The notes under the pieces are model-generated. The model did no database searches. It was given only the letters and a program-made list of their open reading frames with translations, and was not told where the DNA came from. The position numbers were made by a program, and so were the translations under genes. Positions 7,569 to 16,081 of a DNA stretch of 64,000 bases are shown in pieces (position 1 is the stretch's first letter; every line of letters starts with the position of its first letter). The stretch is from Kordia sp050633145 (GTDB taxonomy: Bacteria; Bacteroidota; Bacteroidia; Flavobacteriales; Flavobacteriaceae): the NCBI RefSeq assembly GCF_050633145.1, contig NZ_JBOEFY010000027.1:62001-126000 (forward strand), in the 5' to 3' direction.

Positions 7569-9263
7569 TTATTTTTTATTTTCTAAAGATAGAACTATTG
7601 TAGTTCCGACATCTTCTTTGCTTTGTATTTTTAGTGTTCCACCTAAGCGGTCTGTAAATAAATGACAAATACGCATGCCCAATCCTGTACCGTGATTTTT
7701 CGCAACAGTATTGTTGGGTAGTGTTGGTATTTTTAATTGTTGAATATCCTGTAAGATAGAAGCTTTTATACCAATACCATTGTCTTTTACAATAAATACA
7801 GTGCGGTGTTGATTCTGCATAGCTGTGATAGAAATAGTTCCTCCTTTTGGTGTAAATTTCACTGCATTATCTAGTAAATTTCGAATAATAACTTTTAGCA
7901 TGTTTTGATCGGTATACACTATAGTATTAGCAGGAATTTCTAATTGTAATTGTATTGCTTTGCGTGTTATAACAGGTTTAAACAATAATGCTGTAAAACT
8001 TACCAATTGATGTGCGTTGTGTACATCTTTATATATTGCCAACTCAGTGTCTTGTAGCCTAATCCATTGTAGTAAATTGTCTAACAATCGATACATGGTA
8101 TTGGCAATTTCGTTGTTTTGTTTTAAGAGTTTGTGTAAAGCATTAGCGTCTTTTTTAGCATGTGCTTTAGTTAATGAATTTCCAGTTGCCATTAACTGAT
8201 GCATAGGCGCACGTAAATCATGCCCTAAAACAGTGAATAGATCGTTTTTAAATCTATTTAATCTATCTAAATTTTTCTTTTGCTTTTTTAGTTTTAAACT
8301 AAAGAAACCTATAATGATAACAAGACTAAATAATAGCAATGCTAATAGGATGTAGTTTTGTTTTCGTTGTTGCTCATTAAGAAACCGTTCTTTGTGTATT
8401 GCTACAGCTGTTTCTTTTTGTTTTTGCGCAAGTTCCCAAATTTTATCTCTGCTATAAATACTGTCTTTAATAAGTTCGTAACGTTTTCTATAGGCAAGTG
8501 CCTCCGAAAAATTTTTTCTATTTTCCTCTACTACAGACATATTCTTCAATGCACTTTCCAACACATCTAAATCCTTGCTCTTTTCAGCAAATAGCAGCCC
8601 CTTTTTAAAGTATGAAATAGCGAGACTATCTTTGTATTGTTCGTAATACAGGTTTCCAATATCTAAACTCGAAAGCGCTAGATTTAAGGTATCTTTTTTT
8701 TGAAGATCCAATTCATAACTTTCTAGCAAGTTAATTTCTGCTTGCGTGTAATTTTTAAGATGCAAATAGCTTACACCTAAATTATGATAGTTTTGACTAG
8801 CATTAAAACTAGATTGCACATTGTATTGCTCTTTTTTCCAAGCTTCTAAAATTTGTACCGCTTTCTTAAAGTTTTCTGTGTAAAAATAAAGTTCTCCCAA
8901 ATTAGAATAGACATGCGACAAAGAAGTAATATTTGCATTATTAGCATACTTAAGCGCAATATGTAAACTCTCTACAGCTGGTTCATACAACTTTTTCTCT
9001 TTCAGTATTTTACCTTTTAAGCAATATAAAATAAAGAGTTCTTGCTCGTTTTTATAGCTTTCTTGTTCAATACTTTTAGTAATATTGACAAGTGCTATGT
9101 CTATTTTATTATCAAAGAAATAAGTATGCGCTAAATGAAAATCGTCTTTGGAAGACGCGTCCGTTTTACAAAAAGAACATACAGAAATAACTTCTTCTTG
9201 AAATGGACTAATTGTAGTTTGCTCTACAAAAAATGACGCGATCAGAATGTATATGTAATTCAT
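7569..9263 (-). CDS. TPR-containing sensor histidine kinase
   Basis: Protein of 564 residues. It starts with a hydrophobic signal-like segment, followed by about six TPR units (residues 45-280; examples SLHIALKYANNANI, YHNLGVSYLHLKNYTQA) placed outside the inner membrane. A membrane helix lies near residues 305-325 (YILLALLLFSLVIIIGFFSL), followed by the HisKA domain with FTVLGHDLRAPMHQ (His about 350). The ATPase domain shows the N box NLLDNAVKFTPKGG, G1 VKDNGIGI and G2 HGTGLGMRICHLF. Kinases of this layout are common in Bacteroidetes and pair with LytTR regulators; the partner follows directly. The stimulus is unknown. Confidence 0.93.
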   Translation of the reverse strand: MNYIYILIASFFVEQTTISPFQEEVISVCSFCKTDASSKDDFHLAHTYFFDNKIDIALVNITKSIEQESYKNEQELFILYCLKGKILKEKKLYEPAVESLHIALKYANNANITSLSHVYSNLGELYFYTENFKKAVQILEAWKKEQYNVQSSFNASQNYHNLGVSYLHLKNYTQAEINLLESYELDLQKKDTLNLALSSLDIGNLYYEQYKDSLAISYFKKGLLFAEKSKDLDVLESALKNMSVVEENRKNFSEALAYRKRYELIKDSIYSRDKIWELAQKQKETAVAIHKERFLNEQQRKQNYILLALLLFSLVIIIGFFSLKLKKQKKNLDRLNRFKNDLFTVLGHDLRAPMHQLMATGNSLTKAHAKKDANALHKLLKQNNEIANTMYRLLDNLLQWIRLQDTELAIYKDVHNAHQLVSFTALLFKPVITRKAIQLQLEIPANTIVYTDQNMLKVIIRNLLDNAVKFTPKGGTISITAMQNQHRTVFIVKDNGIGIKASILQDIQQLKIPTLPNNTVAKNHGTGLGMRICHLFTDRLGGTLKIQSKEDVGTTIVLSLENKK

Positions 9264-9281
9264 GTGAAAACATCCTAATTG

Positions 9282-9785
9282 CTATTTTGTTTTTTTGGCT
9301 GTAGTTACTGTTCCTCTGCTTAGTTCTGGATCAACATTTTGATCAAAAAGAATTACAGCCTCCGCATTTATTGCATAAATTGCATTTAGCACTGTATACT
9401 TTACTACAATAAGGTAAAATTCATAATTACTAGGAGTACTATCTTCACAATCATATACTATTTCAAAATTTCTGCAAATTACTTTTCCTTCATAATTAGT
9501 TGTTGTAATATCGGTTGGAGTACGAGATAATCCATTGTATTTTAAATGCACTTTATTTTCAGTACTTAAAGCAATTGCGCTTTGTATGTCTGTATTCGAT
9601 TTCAGACTAGTTCCTTCTGGAATGCACGCAACAATATTCATTAAATACGTATGCTCTTCATCTGTAGGTTTTACAGATACCAAAGGATCAAATATTGAGG
9701 TTTCTAGCCCTGGTTTAAAAGGAGTTTCATTTAGTTTTTTAAATAGTTCTATCTGTAGTTGAAGTCCAGCAAGCTCTTGTATCAT
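9282..9785 (-). CDS. Hypothetical protein, 167 residues
   Basis: No family recognised. There is no signal peptide or membrane segment. The N-terminal half is mixed (IQELAGLQLQIELFKKLNE, a likely helix) and the C-terminal half has strands such as NFEIVYDCEDS and FYLIVVKYTVLNAIYAI. It lies 18 bp upstream of the TPR kinase on the same strand and is probably co-transcribed with it, so it may be an accessory or a substrate of that signalling unit. Codon use is like its neighbours, and the long uninterrupted frame together with the tight spacing supports a real gene. Confidence 0.65.
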   Translation of the reverse strand: MIQELAGLQLQIELFKKLNETPFKPGLETSIFDPLVSVKPTDEEHTYLMNIVACIPEGTSLKSNTDIQSAIALSTENKVHLKYNGLSRTPTDITTTNYEGKVICRNFEIVYDCEDSTPSNYEFYLIVVKYTVLNAIYAINAEAVILFDQNVDPELSRGTVTTAKKTK

Positions 9786-10002
9786 AATAAGCAGGTTATT
9801 GAGAATTTAAATTTAATTAATATTCTCAAGATAACGCATCATATATCTAAAAAATCCTACATACCTTGTCATTAAACTAGAAAGCACACCATGCACCTTT
9901 TATAGAAATTGTTTTCTAAGTATTCCAAAAAAGATTAAAACAATAATCTTAATTTTATTTACATAGTAAGTTATATATTGCACATAAAAACAGTAAGAAA
10001 GT

Positions 10003-10989
10003 ATGCTTTGGATGCGTATCAAATATCGGCTAGGATTACTCTACAAAACTGTATTGTTCAAACTTGGTTTTGGCAAATTATTGCTGAAAGATCGCTATGG
10101 CGAACGAATCTTGATTTATCACGGAATTGATGCAGTTGGTGAAACAAAATACAATAGCCGATTTATCTCAAAAGTATTCTTTGAAGAATTCATCAAGCAT
10201 ATTACCACACATTACAATGTGATTTCCTTGGATGATTTCTATCAGAAAAAATTTAAAAAAGACACACTCAATATTGCGCTTACATTTGATGATGGCTATT
10301 TAAACAATTACAAATACGCAGTTCCGATTTTAGAAAAATACAAGGTTCCTGCGTCTTTTTACATTACAACCATTCATGAAAAAGCACCGTATTTATGGGC
10401 AGATTTTCTCGATTTAGTTTCCTATCACACTGAAAAAAAAGAAGTGATTTTAGAGCAAAATCGCTATCAAAAAAATGATAAGAAAGAATTTATTTGGAAT
10501 GGCACTTCCATGAAAAACAGTGCCAAATCATTACCATACGATGTACTAAAAACGATCTATGAAGTTTTTAAAGACGATTGGAAAGTATTGCCTACAGAAG
10601 ATTTAGAAGACTATTGGAAACTCATGAATGCAGAACAGATCAAAGAAATTGCAAACAATCCATTGTTTACCATTGGCGCACATGGCGAAACACATGCTAA
10701 TTTGGTAGACATTCCACTCTCAGCAGCCAAAAAAGAAATTTTAAACAGTAAAAAACAACTTGAAACTATCTGCGAACAACCAATTACGGAATTCGCATTT
10801 CCGTTTGGATATTACAATCAAGAATTGGCTGACTACTGTACCGAAGTCGGATATGACAGATTATTATTGGTAGATTACAATACTAAAAAAGATGCACAAA
10901 ACGAAACTTGGCAAAACCGATTTGTCATGAATCCGTACATTTCTATGGAACAACAATTAGCCTGTTTATTAAAAGGTTCTTATTTTTAG
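10003..10989 (+). CDS. NodB-type polysaccharide deacetylase
   Basis: Protein of 328 residues. The three metal/catalytic motifs of carbohydrate esterase family 4 are present: LTFDDGYLNN (TFDDG, catalytic Asp and metal Asp), IGAHGETHANL (H-x-x-x-H metal ligands) and FAFPFGYYN. There is no signal peptide; the basic N-terminus with a weak hydrophobic stretch suggests a cytosolic or membrane-associated enzyme. The family removes N- or O-acetyl groups from sugars. It begins a run of four same-strand genes (GNAT 3 bp after, FkbM methyltransferase 1 bp further), clearly an operon, later interrupted by a GIY-YIG/repeat insertion before the GT4 gene. It probably acts on a glycan precursor. Confidence 0.9.
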   Translation: MLWMRIKYRLGLLYKTVLFKLGFGKLLLKDRYGERILIYHGIDAVGETKYNSRFISKVFFEEFIKHITTHYNVISLDDFYQKKFKKDTLNIALTFDDGYLNNYKYAVPILEKYKVPASFYITTIHEKAPYLWADFLDLVSYHTEKKEVILEQNRYQKNDKKEFIWNGTSMKNSAKSLPYDVLKTIYEVFKDDWKVLPTEDLEDYWKLMNAEQIKEIANNPLFTIGAHGETHANLVDIPLSAAKKEILNSKKQLETICEQPITEFAFPFGYYNQELADYCTEVGYDRLLLVDYNTKKDAQNETWQNRFVMNPYISMEQQLACLLKGSYF

Positions 10990-10992
10990 AAA

Positions 10993-11922
10993 ATGATCGC
11001 ATACAAAGAAATATACCAACTCAAACGTGTAGATAACAACGATTTTCCCGCGATTAAAGAACTCTTTTGGAAAGTCTTTAAAAAGAAAGTCACACTCAAG
11101 TATTTACAAAACAAATACAATACGTCGTATGTTGGCGTTAATTACATCTGTAGCATTGCGTATTGCGATGATATTCCTGTTGCTTTTTATGGTGCTGTTC
11201 CGCAAAAATTCAAAAATAATGATCGTGAAATTTATGTAGCACATGCTTGCGATTCGTATACATTGCCTAATCATCAACGGAAAGGTTTGCATAACGCATT
11301 AGCAAAATTTGCGTATGAAATTATGAAAGAACACGACATGAAATATGTATATGCTTTTCATAGTGCAAACACCTATCGCAGTACAAAAAAGCTAGGCTGG
11401 AAAGAACACGAAAACTTACAGCGTTTTCATATAAACATCAATACGTTTCCTATTGGAAAAGTGCTCAACAAATTCCGTTGGACAAACATATACGATGCTT
11501 TCTTTAAGCAGAAAGTTTCTCCAGAAGCCATAAAAAAACTGACTTCAGCACATCCAGAAAAATATCGATTGAAGTTTGATAAAAATTTTATCGATTACAA
11601 AAATAGTTTCAAAAGTCATTACTGTGTAGAAATTGAAGGTTGTATATTTTGGTTAAAAATTCAGGCCATCATTCATGTTGGAAAATTCTATGCACCATCT
11701 GCGGAAGCGTTACAAAAAGCCATTAAAAAGCTAAAACGAAAAGCATTTTTCTCAGGAATTACGGAATTACTATTTCAAGTAGATCAAGATTCTACGATGG
11801 CGGCACAATTACAAACCATTGCACAACCCAAAGAATCGTGGTTGGTTGGTTATTTGGATTTTGACCCAGAAATCGACTTAAAAGACTTTATATTTACCTA
11901 CTCAGATTTAGATACATTTTAG
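10993..11922 (+). CDS. GNAT-family acyltransferase
   Basis: Protein of 309 residues, 3 bp after the deacetylase. The first 150 residues have a GNAT pattern: a strand VGVNYICSIAYCDDIPVAFYGAVP, then AHACDSYTLPNHQRKGLHNALA with the acetyl-CoA loop Q/R-x-x-G-x-H, then YVYAFHSANTYRSTKKLGW, the usual end of the fold (strand, loop, GF/GW). The extra C-terminal 150 residues are like a second degenerate GNAT or FemAB-like half. In glycan loci such enzymes acylate amino sugars or amino acids. The substrate is unknown. Together with the deacetylase before it, de-acylation and re-acylation of the same sugar amine is plausible. Confidence 0.8.
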   Translation: MIAYKEIYQLKRVDNNDFPAIKELFWKVFKKKVTLKYLQNKYNTSYVGVNYICSIAYCDDIPVAFYGAVPQKFKNNDREIYVAHACDSYTLPNHQRKGLHNALAKFAYEIMKEHDMKYVYAFHSANTYRSTKKLGWKEHENLQRFHININTFPIGKVLNKFRWTNIYDAFFKQKVSPEAIKKLTSAHPEKYRLKFDKNFIDYKNSFKSHYCVEIEGCIFWLKIQAIIHVGKFYAPSAEALQKAIKKLKRKAFFSGITELLFQVDQDSTMAAQLQTIAQPKESWLVGYLDFDPEIDLKDFIFTYSDLDTF

Positions 11923-11923
11923 C

Positions 11924-12766
11924 ATGCAAATTCAGCTTAAAAACCAAACGTTTCAGGTAGATCCTGGGCAAAACAAACACTATTGGTCATATATAAATTC
12001 GATTGATTGGGAACCGCATACGTTTGCCATTTTTGATCATTTTGTCAATAAAAACTCTGTGGTATTAGATGTTGGTTCGTGGAGTGGCGTGTTAACGTTG
12101 TACGCAGCAAAAATTGCCAAAGAAGTGCATGCGCTCGATCCTGACCCTGTGTGTTTTTCTGAGTTGAATAAAAATGTAGCATTGAATCCAGCTGTAGCTG
12201 ATAAAATAAAAACGTACAAAACGGCAATTTCAGACACTAAAGAAACCGTCCGTTTGTCTGCACGTGAAACTTATGGTGCTTCATCAAGTAGTATTTTAGA
12301 ACGCAAACGCGACACAGAAAATTCGCTAGAGTTAAAAACAATTTCGTTAGCTGATTTTTTAGAACAAGAAAACATTCAACAAGTAGATTTCGTTAAGATG
12401 GACGTAGAAGGCGCCGAATTTCGAATTCTACCTACGATTGGAAAAGCGGTAGAAAAAGTAAATTATCCGACATTATATATTTCATTCCATTATAGTTTTT
12501 TGAATGAAAATCTGTATCACAAAAACATTCCATCGGTATTTTTAAATAAATTATTAATTCGATTGGAAAACACCTTTGGATTTTCTGTATTTAAAAAGCG
12601 GATTCGAAAAGAAATTGCGAATCTATATCAAGATTTAAAAGCATATACATACATTTATAAAAGTGATGGAACACAGATTACTTTTGATGATTTAGCACGC
12701 AAACCCGAATTGATTAAGGAAACCGATTTGGTGTTTACGAATACAAAATGGGTAACAGCAAACTAA
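11924..12766 (+). CDS. FkbM-family methyltransferase
   Basis: Protein of 280 residues. SAM-binding motif I is VVLDVGSWSGVLTLYAAK; the acidic end of strand 2 is VHALDPDP; the family hallmark VDFVKMDVEGAEF (K-x-D-V-E-G-x-E) lies near residue 155. This identifies the FkbM group, which O-methylates sugars, polyketides or other small substrates. It starts one base after the GNAT stop and closes the first half of the operon; 12 bp after its stop the first REP-like palindrome begins. Confidence 0.9.
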   Translation: MQIQLKNQTFQVDPGQNKHYWSYINSIDWEPHTFAIFDHFVNKNSVVLDVGSWSGVLTLYAAKIAKEVHALDPDPVCFSELNKNVALNPAVADKIKTYKTAISDTKETVRLSARETYGASSSSILERKRDTENSLELKTISLADFLEQENIQQVDFVKMDVEGAEFRILPTIGKAVEKVNYPTLYISFHYSFLNENLYHKNIPSVFLNKLLIRLENTFGFSVFKKRIRKEIANLYQDLKAYTYIYKSDGTQITFDDLARKPELIKETDLVFTNTKWVTAN

Positions 12767-12777
12767 GAATAATCAAG

Positions 12778-12935
12778 TGGGTTCCGCAACAGGTGCGGAA
12801 TGACAACTCGGAAGCAAACTGTCATTCCTGTGTAGACAGGAATCCAAAACAACAATAAATAAAAACTAGATTTCGCAATAAATGCAGAATGACAACTCGG
12901 AAGTAAAATGTCATTCCTGCACAGGCAGGAATCCA
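12778..12935. repeat. REP-like palindromes upstream of the GIY-YIG gene (A1, B1, A2, B2)
   Basis: Two palindrome types alternate. Type A is TTCCGCA-acagg-TGCGGAA at 12782-12800, with a worn second copy TTTCGCA-ataaa-TGCAGAA at 12871-12889. Type B is ATTCCTGT-gtag-ACAGGAAT at 12824-12843 and ATTCCTGC-acag-GCAGGAAT at 12913-12932. Each type has a TGTCATTCC or GGAATGACA shoulder. The last B copy ends only 13 bp before the start codon of the GIY-YIG gene. Similar TTCCnnnGGAA palindromes are widespread in bacteria as REP or dRS3-like repeats. Confidence 0.85.
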
Positions 12936-12945
12936 TTAGTAAACT

Positions 12946-13275
12946 ATGTATAAAACAATTCATCAATACTATGTGTATATCCTTTCCAATAAAAAGAATG
13001 GAACATTGTATATTGGTGTTACTAACAATTTAGAAAGAAGAATATTTGAGCATAAGAATAAGTTAATTGAAGGATTCTCAAAAAAATATGGTTTAAGTAA
13101 GCTAATATATTTTGAAATTTTTCAACATATTGATGAAGCAATAGCAAGAGAAAAAAGATTGAAGAAGTGGAAACGACAATGGAAAATAAATTTAATTGAA
13201 GAAAAGAATCCTAATTGGAATGATTTAGCTTCCGATTGGTCAACAAACATGGATTCCGCAACAAGTGCGGAATGA
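12946..13275 (+). CDS. GIY-YIG endonuclease domain protein inside a REP-like repeat cluster
   Basis: Protein of 109 residues with one GIY-YIG domain of the short UvrC-like/UPF0213 type. YYVYILSNKKNGTLYIGVT holds the paired motif (V-Y and Y-I-G), NNLERRIFEHK the catalytic Arg, and FEIFQHIDEAIAREKRLKKW the conserved Glu/Arg helix; NPNWNDLA is the usual C-terminal end of the domain. Such proteins cut DNA in homing or mobile contexts, but the role of this stand-alone group is unsettled. The last eight residues (MDSATSAE) and the stop codon are encoded by type A palindrome 13254-13272 plus TGA 13273-13275, so the repeat is part of the gene. Palindromes of type B lie 13 bp before its start. It interrupts a glycan gene series, which suggests insertion. 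Confidence 0.93.
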   Translation: MYKTIHQYYVYILSNKKNGTLYIGVTNNLERRIFEHKNKLIEGFSKKYGLSKLIYFEIFQHIDEAIAREKRLKKWKRQWKINLIEEKNPNWNDLASDWSTNMDSATSAE

Positions 13276-13688
13276 CAGATCAAACATAAATTGTGATTCC
13301 TTAGCAAGCAAGAGTCCACAATAAGTACTAAATATTGAGTCAAACACTAACTGTCATTCCTGCGCAGGCAGGAATCCATAAACAATAAACAAAATAGATT
13401 CCGCAACAAGTGCGGAATGACAGATCAAACATAAATTGTGACTCCTTAGTAAGCAGGAGTTCACAATAAGTACTAAATATTGAGTCAAACACTAACTGTC
13501 ATTCCTGCGCAGGCAGGAATCCATAAACAATAAGCAAAATAGATTCCGCAACAAGTGCGGAATGACAGATCAAACATAAATTGTGACTCCTTAGTAAGTA
13601 GGAGTTCACAATAAGTACTAAATGTTGAGTCAAACACTAACTGTCATTCCTGCGCAGGCAGGAATCCATAAACAATAAACAAAATAGA
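13254..13688. repeat. Tandem array of three 145-bp units, each with three palindromes
   Basis: The period is exact: type A palindromes (TTCCGCA-acaag-TGCGGAA) start at 13254, 13399 and 13544; type B palindromes (ATTCCTGC-gcag-GCAGGAAT) start at 13356, 13501 and 13646. Between A and B each unit has a third, imperfect palindrome (TGTGACTCCT ... AGGAGTTCACA, at about 13436-13464 in unit 2). Units differ by only a few substitutions (for example GATTCC versus GACTCC, GCAAGAG versus GCAGGAG), with unit 1 the most divergent in the third palindrome. There is no ORF beyond the first palindrome. This is not a CRISPR: units are contiguous with no unique spacers. Confidence 0.93.
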
Positions 13689-13707
13689 TTCCCGCTTACA
13701 CGGGAAT
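13688..13707. repeat. Type D palindrome closing the repeat array
   Basis: ATTCCCG-cttaca-CGGGAAT stands exactly where a fourth type A palindrome would begin in the 145-bp period. It ends 5 bp before the ATG of the GT4 gene, so it could mask or shape translation start of that gene. The ATTCCC...GGGAAT form is like the dRS3 repeats described in Neisseria. Confidence 0.8.
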
Positions 13708-13712
13708 TAAAA

Positions 13713-14762
13713 ATGAACAAAACAAACCAACATATCGTATTTTTAACACCAGGTTTTGCAGCATCTGAAAATGATTCTACGACAATTCCTGCATTGCAAG
13801 TGTTTCTAAAAAGTATGCGGAAAGCTTTGCCAAATGCGAAGTTGACAATCCTTTCGTTTCAGTTTCCGTTCACTAAAAAAAAATACGATTGGTATGGCAT
13901 TGAAGTGATTCCGTTGAATGGACAGAATAAACGTTTGAAGAAATTACAAACTTGGCGAAAAGCAACAAAAACACTTAAAAGAATTCATAAAACACAAAAA
14001 ATTGATACGATTCATAGTTTTTGGATTGGCGAATGTGCACGTATCGGAGAAAAGTTTGCAAAAAAATTCAATGTCAATCATGTAGTGACTGTCATGGGAC
14101 AAGATGCATCTATCAAAAATTCGTATGGAAAGCTTCTATTGAATTCAAACGCAAAAATTGTGACGCTTTCTGAGAATCATCAAAAAGCATTACAAGTCAA
14201 CTACGATTTAAACTCCAACATTATTCCTTGGCATTTAGATGTTTCCGAATTTCCTGAACTGCAAAAAAACACAATTGATATTTTAGGTGTTGGTTCTTTA
14301 AATACAATCAAAAATTACGGCGATTTTATCGATATCATTTCCGCCCTAACGAAAACACACAAAAACCTCAACGTAGAAATTATTGGTGAAGGTTATATGC
14401 AAAACGAAATTGAAACCAAGATTAAAAATCTACAATTAGAAGACACAATTACCTTAACTGGAATCCTACCTCGAAAAGAAGTATTTCAAAGAATGGCACA
14501 GTCGCAACTATTGTTACACACAAGTATGTACGAATCATTCGGATTTGTGTTTTTGGAAGCTTTATATTCGGGAATGCAAATCGTTTCACATAATGTTGGA
14601 CTCGCAAAAGCTGCTGAAAACTGGCATGTATGCGAACATAAAATTGATTTGATTGAAGCGTGTTCAAAGCTACTTTCGAAAGAAAACATTCAAAAAAAAC
14701 GTATTACATTAAGTACCGAAACTGAGACCATCAACGCCTATTTATCTTTGTACCATGCATAG
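13713..14762 (+). CDS. Glycosyltransferase, GT4-like (GT-B fold)
   Basis: Protein of 349 residues. The C-terminal nucleotide-sugar domain shows IDILGVGSLNTIKNYGDF, then NVEIIGEGYMQNEIET, LTGILPRKEVFQRM and HTSMYESFGFVFLEALYSG, which is the E-x7-E motif of GT4 enzymes. The N-terminal domain includes HVVTVMGQDA. No membrane segments are present, so it should act at the inner face of the inner membrane. It overlaps the next gene by eight bases, so translation is probably coupled. The ATG follows a palindrome by 5 bp and no good ribosome-binding site is seen, as usual for Bacteroidetes. Confidence 0.9.
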   Translation: MNKTNQHIVFLTPGFAASENDSTTIPALQVFLKSMRKALPNAKLTILSFQFPFTKKKYDWYGIEVIPLNGQNKRLKKLQTWRKATKTLKRIHKTQKIDTIHSFWIGECARIGEKFAKKFNVNHVVTVMGQDASIKNSYGKLLLNSNAKIVTLSENHQKALQVNYDLNSNIIPWHLDVSEFPELQKNTIDILGVGSLNTIKNYGDFIDIISALTKTHKNLNVEIIGEGYMQNEIETKIKNLQLEDTITLTGILPRKEVFQRMAQSQLLLHTSMYESFGFVFLEALYSGMQIVSHNVGLAKAAENWHVCEHKIDLIEACSKLLSKENIQKKRITLSTETETINAYLSLYHA

Positions 14763-15894
14763 ATTAATCACCATAGGAATCAACACGATTCAAGGATTTG
14801 CCAATCCTGCGTTCAACTTTTTGATCGTAGTTTTTGGTATAAAAGTCTTTGGAAAAGCCGAATGGGCAAGTTTGATCAATGTGATGTTGTGGGTGTTTTT
14901 TGTTTCGTTCGTTTTTGGTTGGGGAAATCGCGATCATTTGTTGCGTGCATACAGCGAAAACCCAAGTAAAATGTATCACTCTTTTTTCAGTAATTTACTG
15001 TCCAGATGTTTGCTTTTACCCTTCGCGGGAATTTTCTTTTTGTTCTTTCCTTCACAGATCGCTATTTGGGCTATTGCATTGATTTGCATATTAGTTCTGT
15101 ATAATTCTTTAAGTACTTTGGTCATTTATCATCAAAAATTTGGCGCACAATTACTCGCAGAAATTATTGGATTTGGGCTAATTTTCGGAAGTATCTTTTA
15201 TATAAAAACATTCAATCTAGAAACCTTCTTACAAATCTATGTCCTTGCTACATTTGTTAAATTGGTTATCTTAAGTTTACAATTAAACTTATGGAAAGAA
15301 TCATTTTCTGCTAAAATTTCATTGCAGGAATTTAAATTAGGATTGCCCTTTTTTATACTCGGATTGAGTGGTTGGTTGATTTCCAAAACAGATATTTACA
15401 TCGTAGATCTTTACTTAGAACCGTCGCAATTAGCCGAATATCAATTGCTCATTACTGCCTTTTTAATGTTACAAGCTTTGGCTGCTTACATTACAATTCC
15501 TTTTACCAAACATGTATATCGTGTATCGAATGAAGTGGTACAAAAAATAAAATACAAATTATACTTAGTTTCGCTTCCACTTACCATTCTTGGTGGATTT
15601 GCCATTTGGTTTTTGATGGAATATTTTGTCAAATTAGGCTTTAGCTATGAATATTATATTGTTGGCGCATCGATTGCTTTGCCGTGTTATTTTTACACTT
15701 TAAACATCATGGAATTGATGAAAAATCACCAAGAACGCACCATCATTTATATTAGCTTTTTTGCTTTTTTAGTGAGCATCAGCTTGATTTTTTTATTGAT
15801 TGAAACTTATGAGATTTTAGGCGTTTTAATCAGTGTTTCTTGCACACAATGGCTTGTATTGATTGTGTATAAGTTGCACAGGAAGTTTTCTTAG
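14755..15894 (+). CDS. Polytopic membrane protein, probable polysaccharide flippase (Wzx/MOP-like)
   Basis: Protein of 379 residues with about ten hydrophobic segments spread along its length, e.g. FLIVVFGIKVFGKAEWASLI, MLWVFFVSFVFGWGNRDHLL and IYISFFAFLVSISLIFLLIE. The pattern of short loops and a GNRD-like loop after segment two resembles O-antigen/teichoic-acid flippases, though the length is below the usual 420-500 residues, so one or two helices may be missing. It overlaps the GT4 gene by eight bases and ends the operon. Export of the lipid-linked glycan made by the neighbours is a plausible role. Confidence 0.75.
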   Translation: MHRLITIGINTIQGFANPAFNFLIVVFGIKVFGKAEWASLINVMLWVFFVSFVFGWGNRDHLLRAYSENPSKMYHSFFSNLLSRCLLLPFAGIFFLFFPSQIAIWAIALICILVLYNSLSTLVIYHQKFGAQLLAEIIGFGLIFGSIFYIKTFNLETFLQIYVLATFVKLVILSLQLNLWKESFSAKISLQEFKLGLPFFILGLSGWLISKTDIYIVDLYLEPSQLAEYQLLITAFLMLQALAAYITIPFTKHVYRVSNEVVQKIKYKLYLVSLPLTILGGFAIWFLMEYFVKLGFSYEYYIVGASIALPCYFYTLNIMELMKNHQERTIIYISFFAFLVSISLIFLLIETYEILGVLISVSCTQWLVLIVYKLHRKFS

Positions 15895-15992
15895 AAAATG
15901 TTAAATTTTGAATGTTTTTAGCTTGTTTGTAGACATGAGTTAAAAACTTGCGCTAGCGTAGAAATAAAAGGAAATTGTTTTTAATAATCAAA

Positions 15993-16044
15993 CGTCAGTT
16001 CGTGTGATTTTTCGCAATAAAATGAAGAAAAATTGTATCGAGAA
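15993..16044. repeat. Dispersed TCGA-type palindromic repeat, copy 2
   Basis: Starts CGTCAGTTCGTGTGATTTTT and ends AAAATTGTATCGAGAA; the outer parts can pair around an AATAAAATG-type loop. It belongs to the same family as 1457-1509 and 16082-16124 but in a different orientation. Confidence 0.55.
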
Positions 16045-16081
16045 TAGCTTGAATAACCAGTTCATTTTATGTTCTACAGTA

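Noticed and set aside
12037..12237. Antisense frame in the FkbM gene
   Set aside because: It is a shadow of a gene with complete methyltransferase motifs.
13254..13688. CRISPR-like look of the regularly spaced palindromes
   Set aside because: The units are identical and contiguous over the full 145 bp; there are no unique spacers of 30-40 bp and no cas genes.
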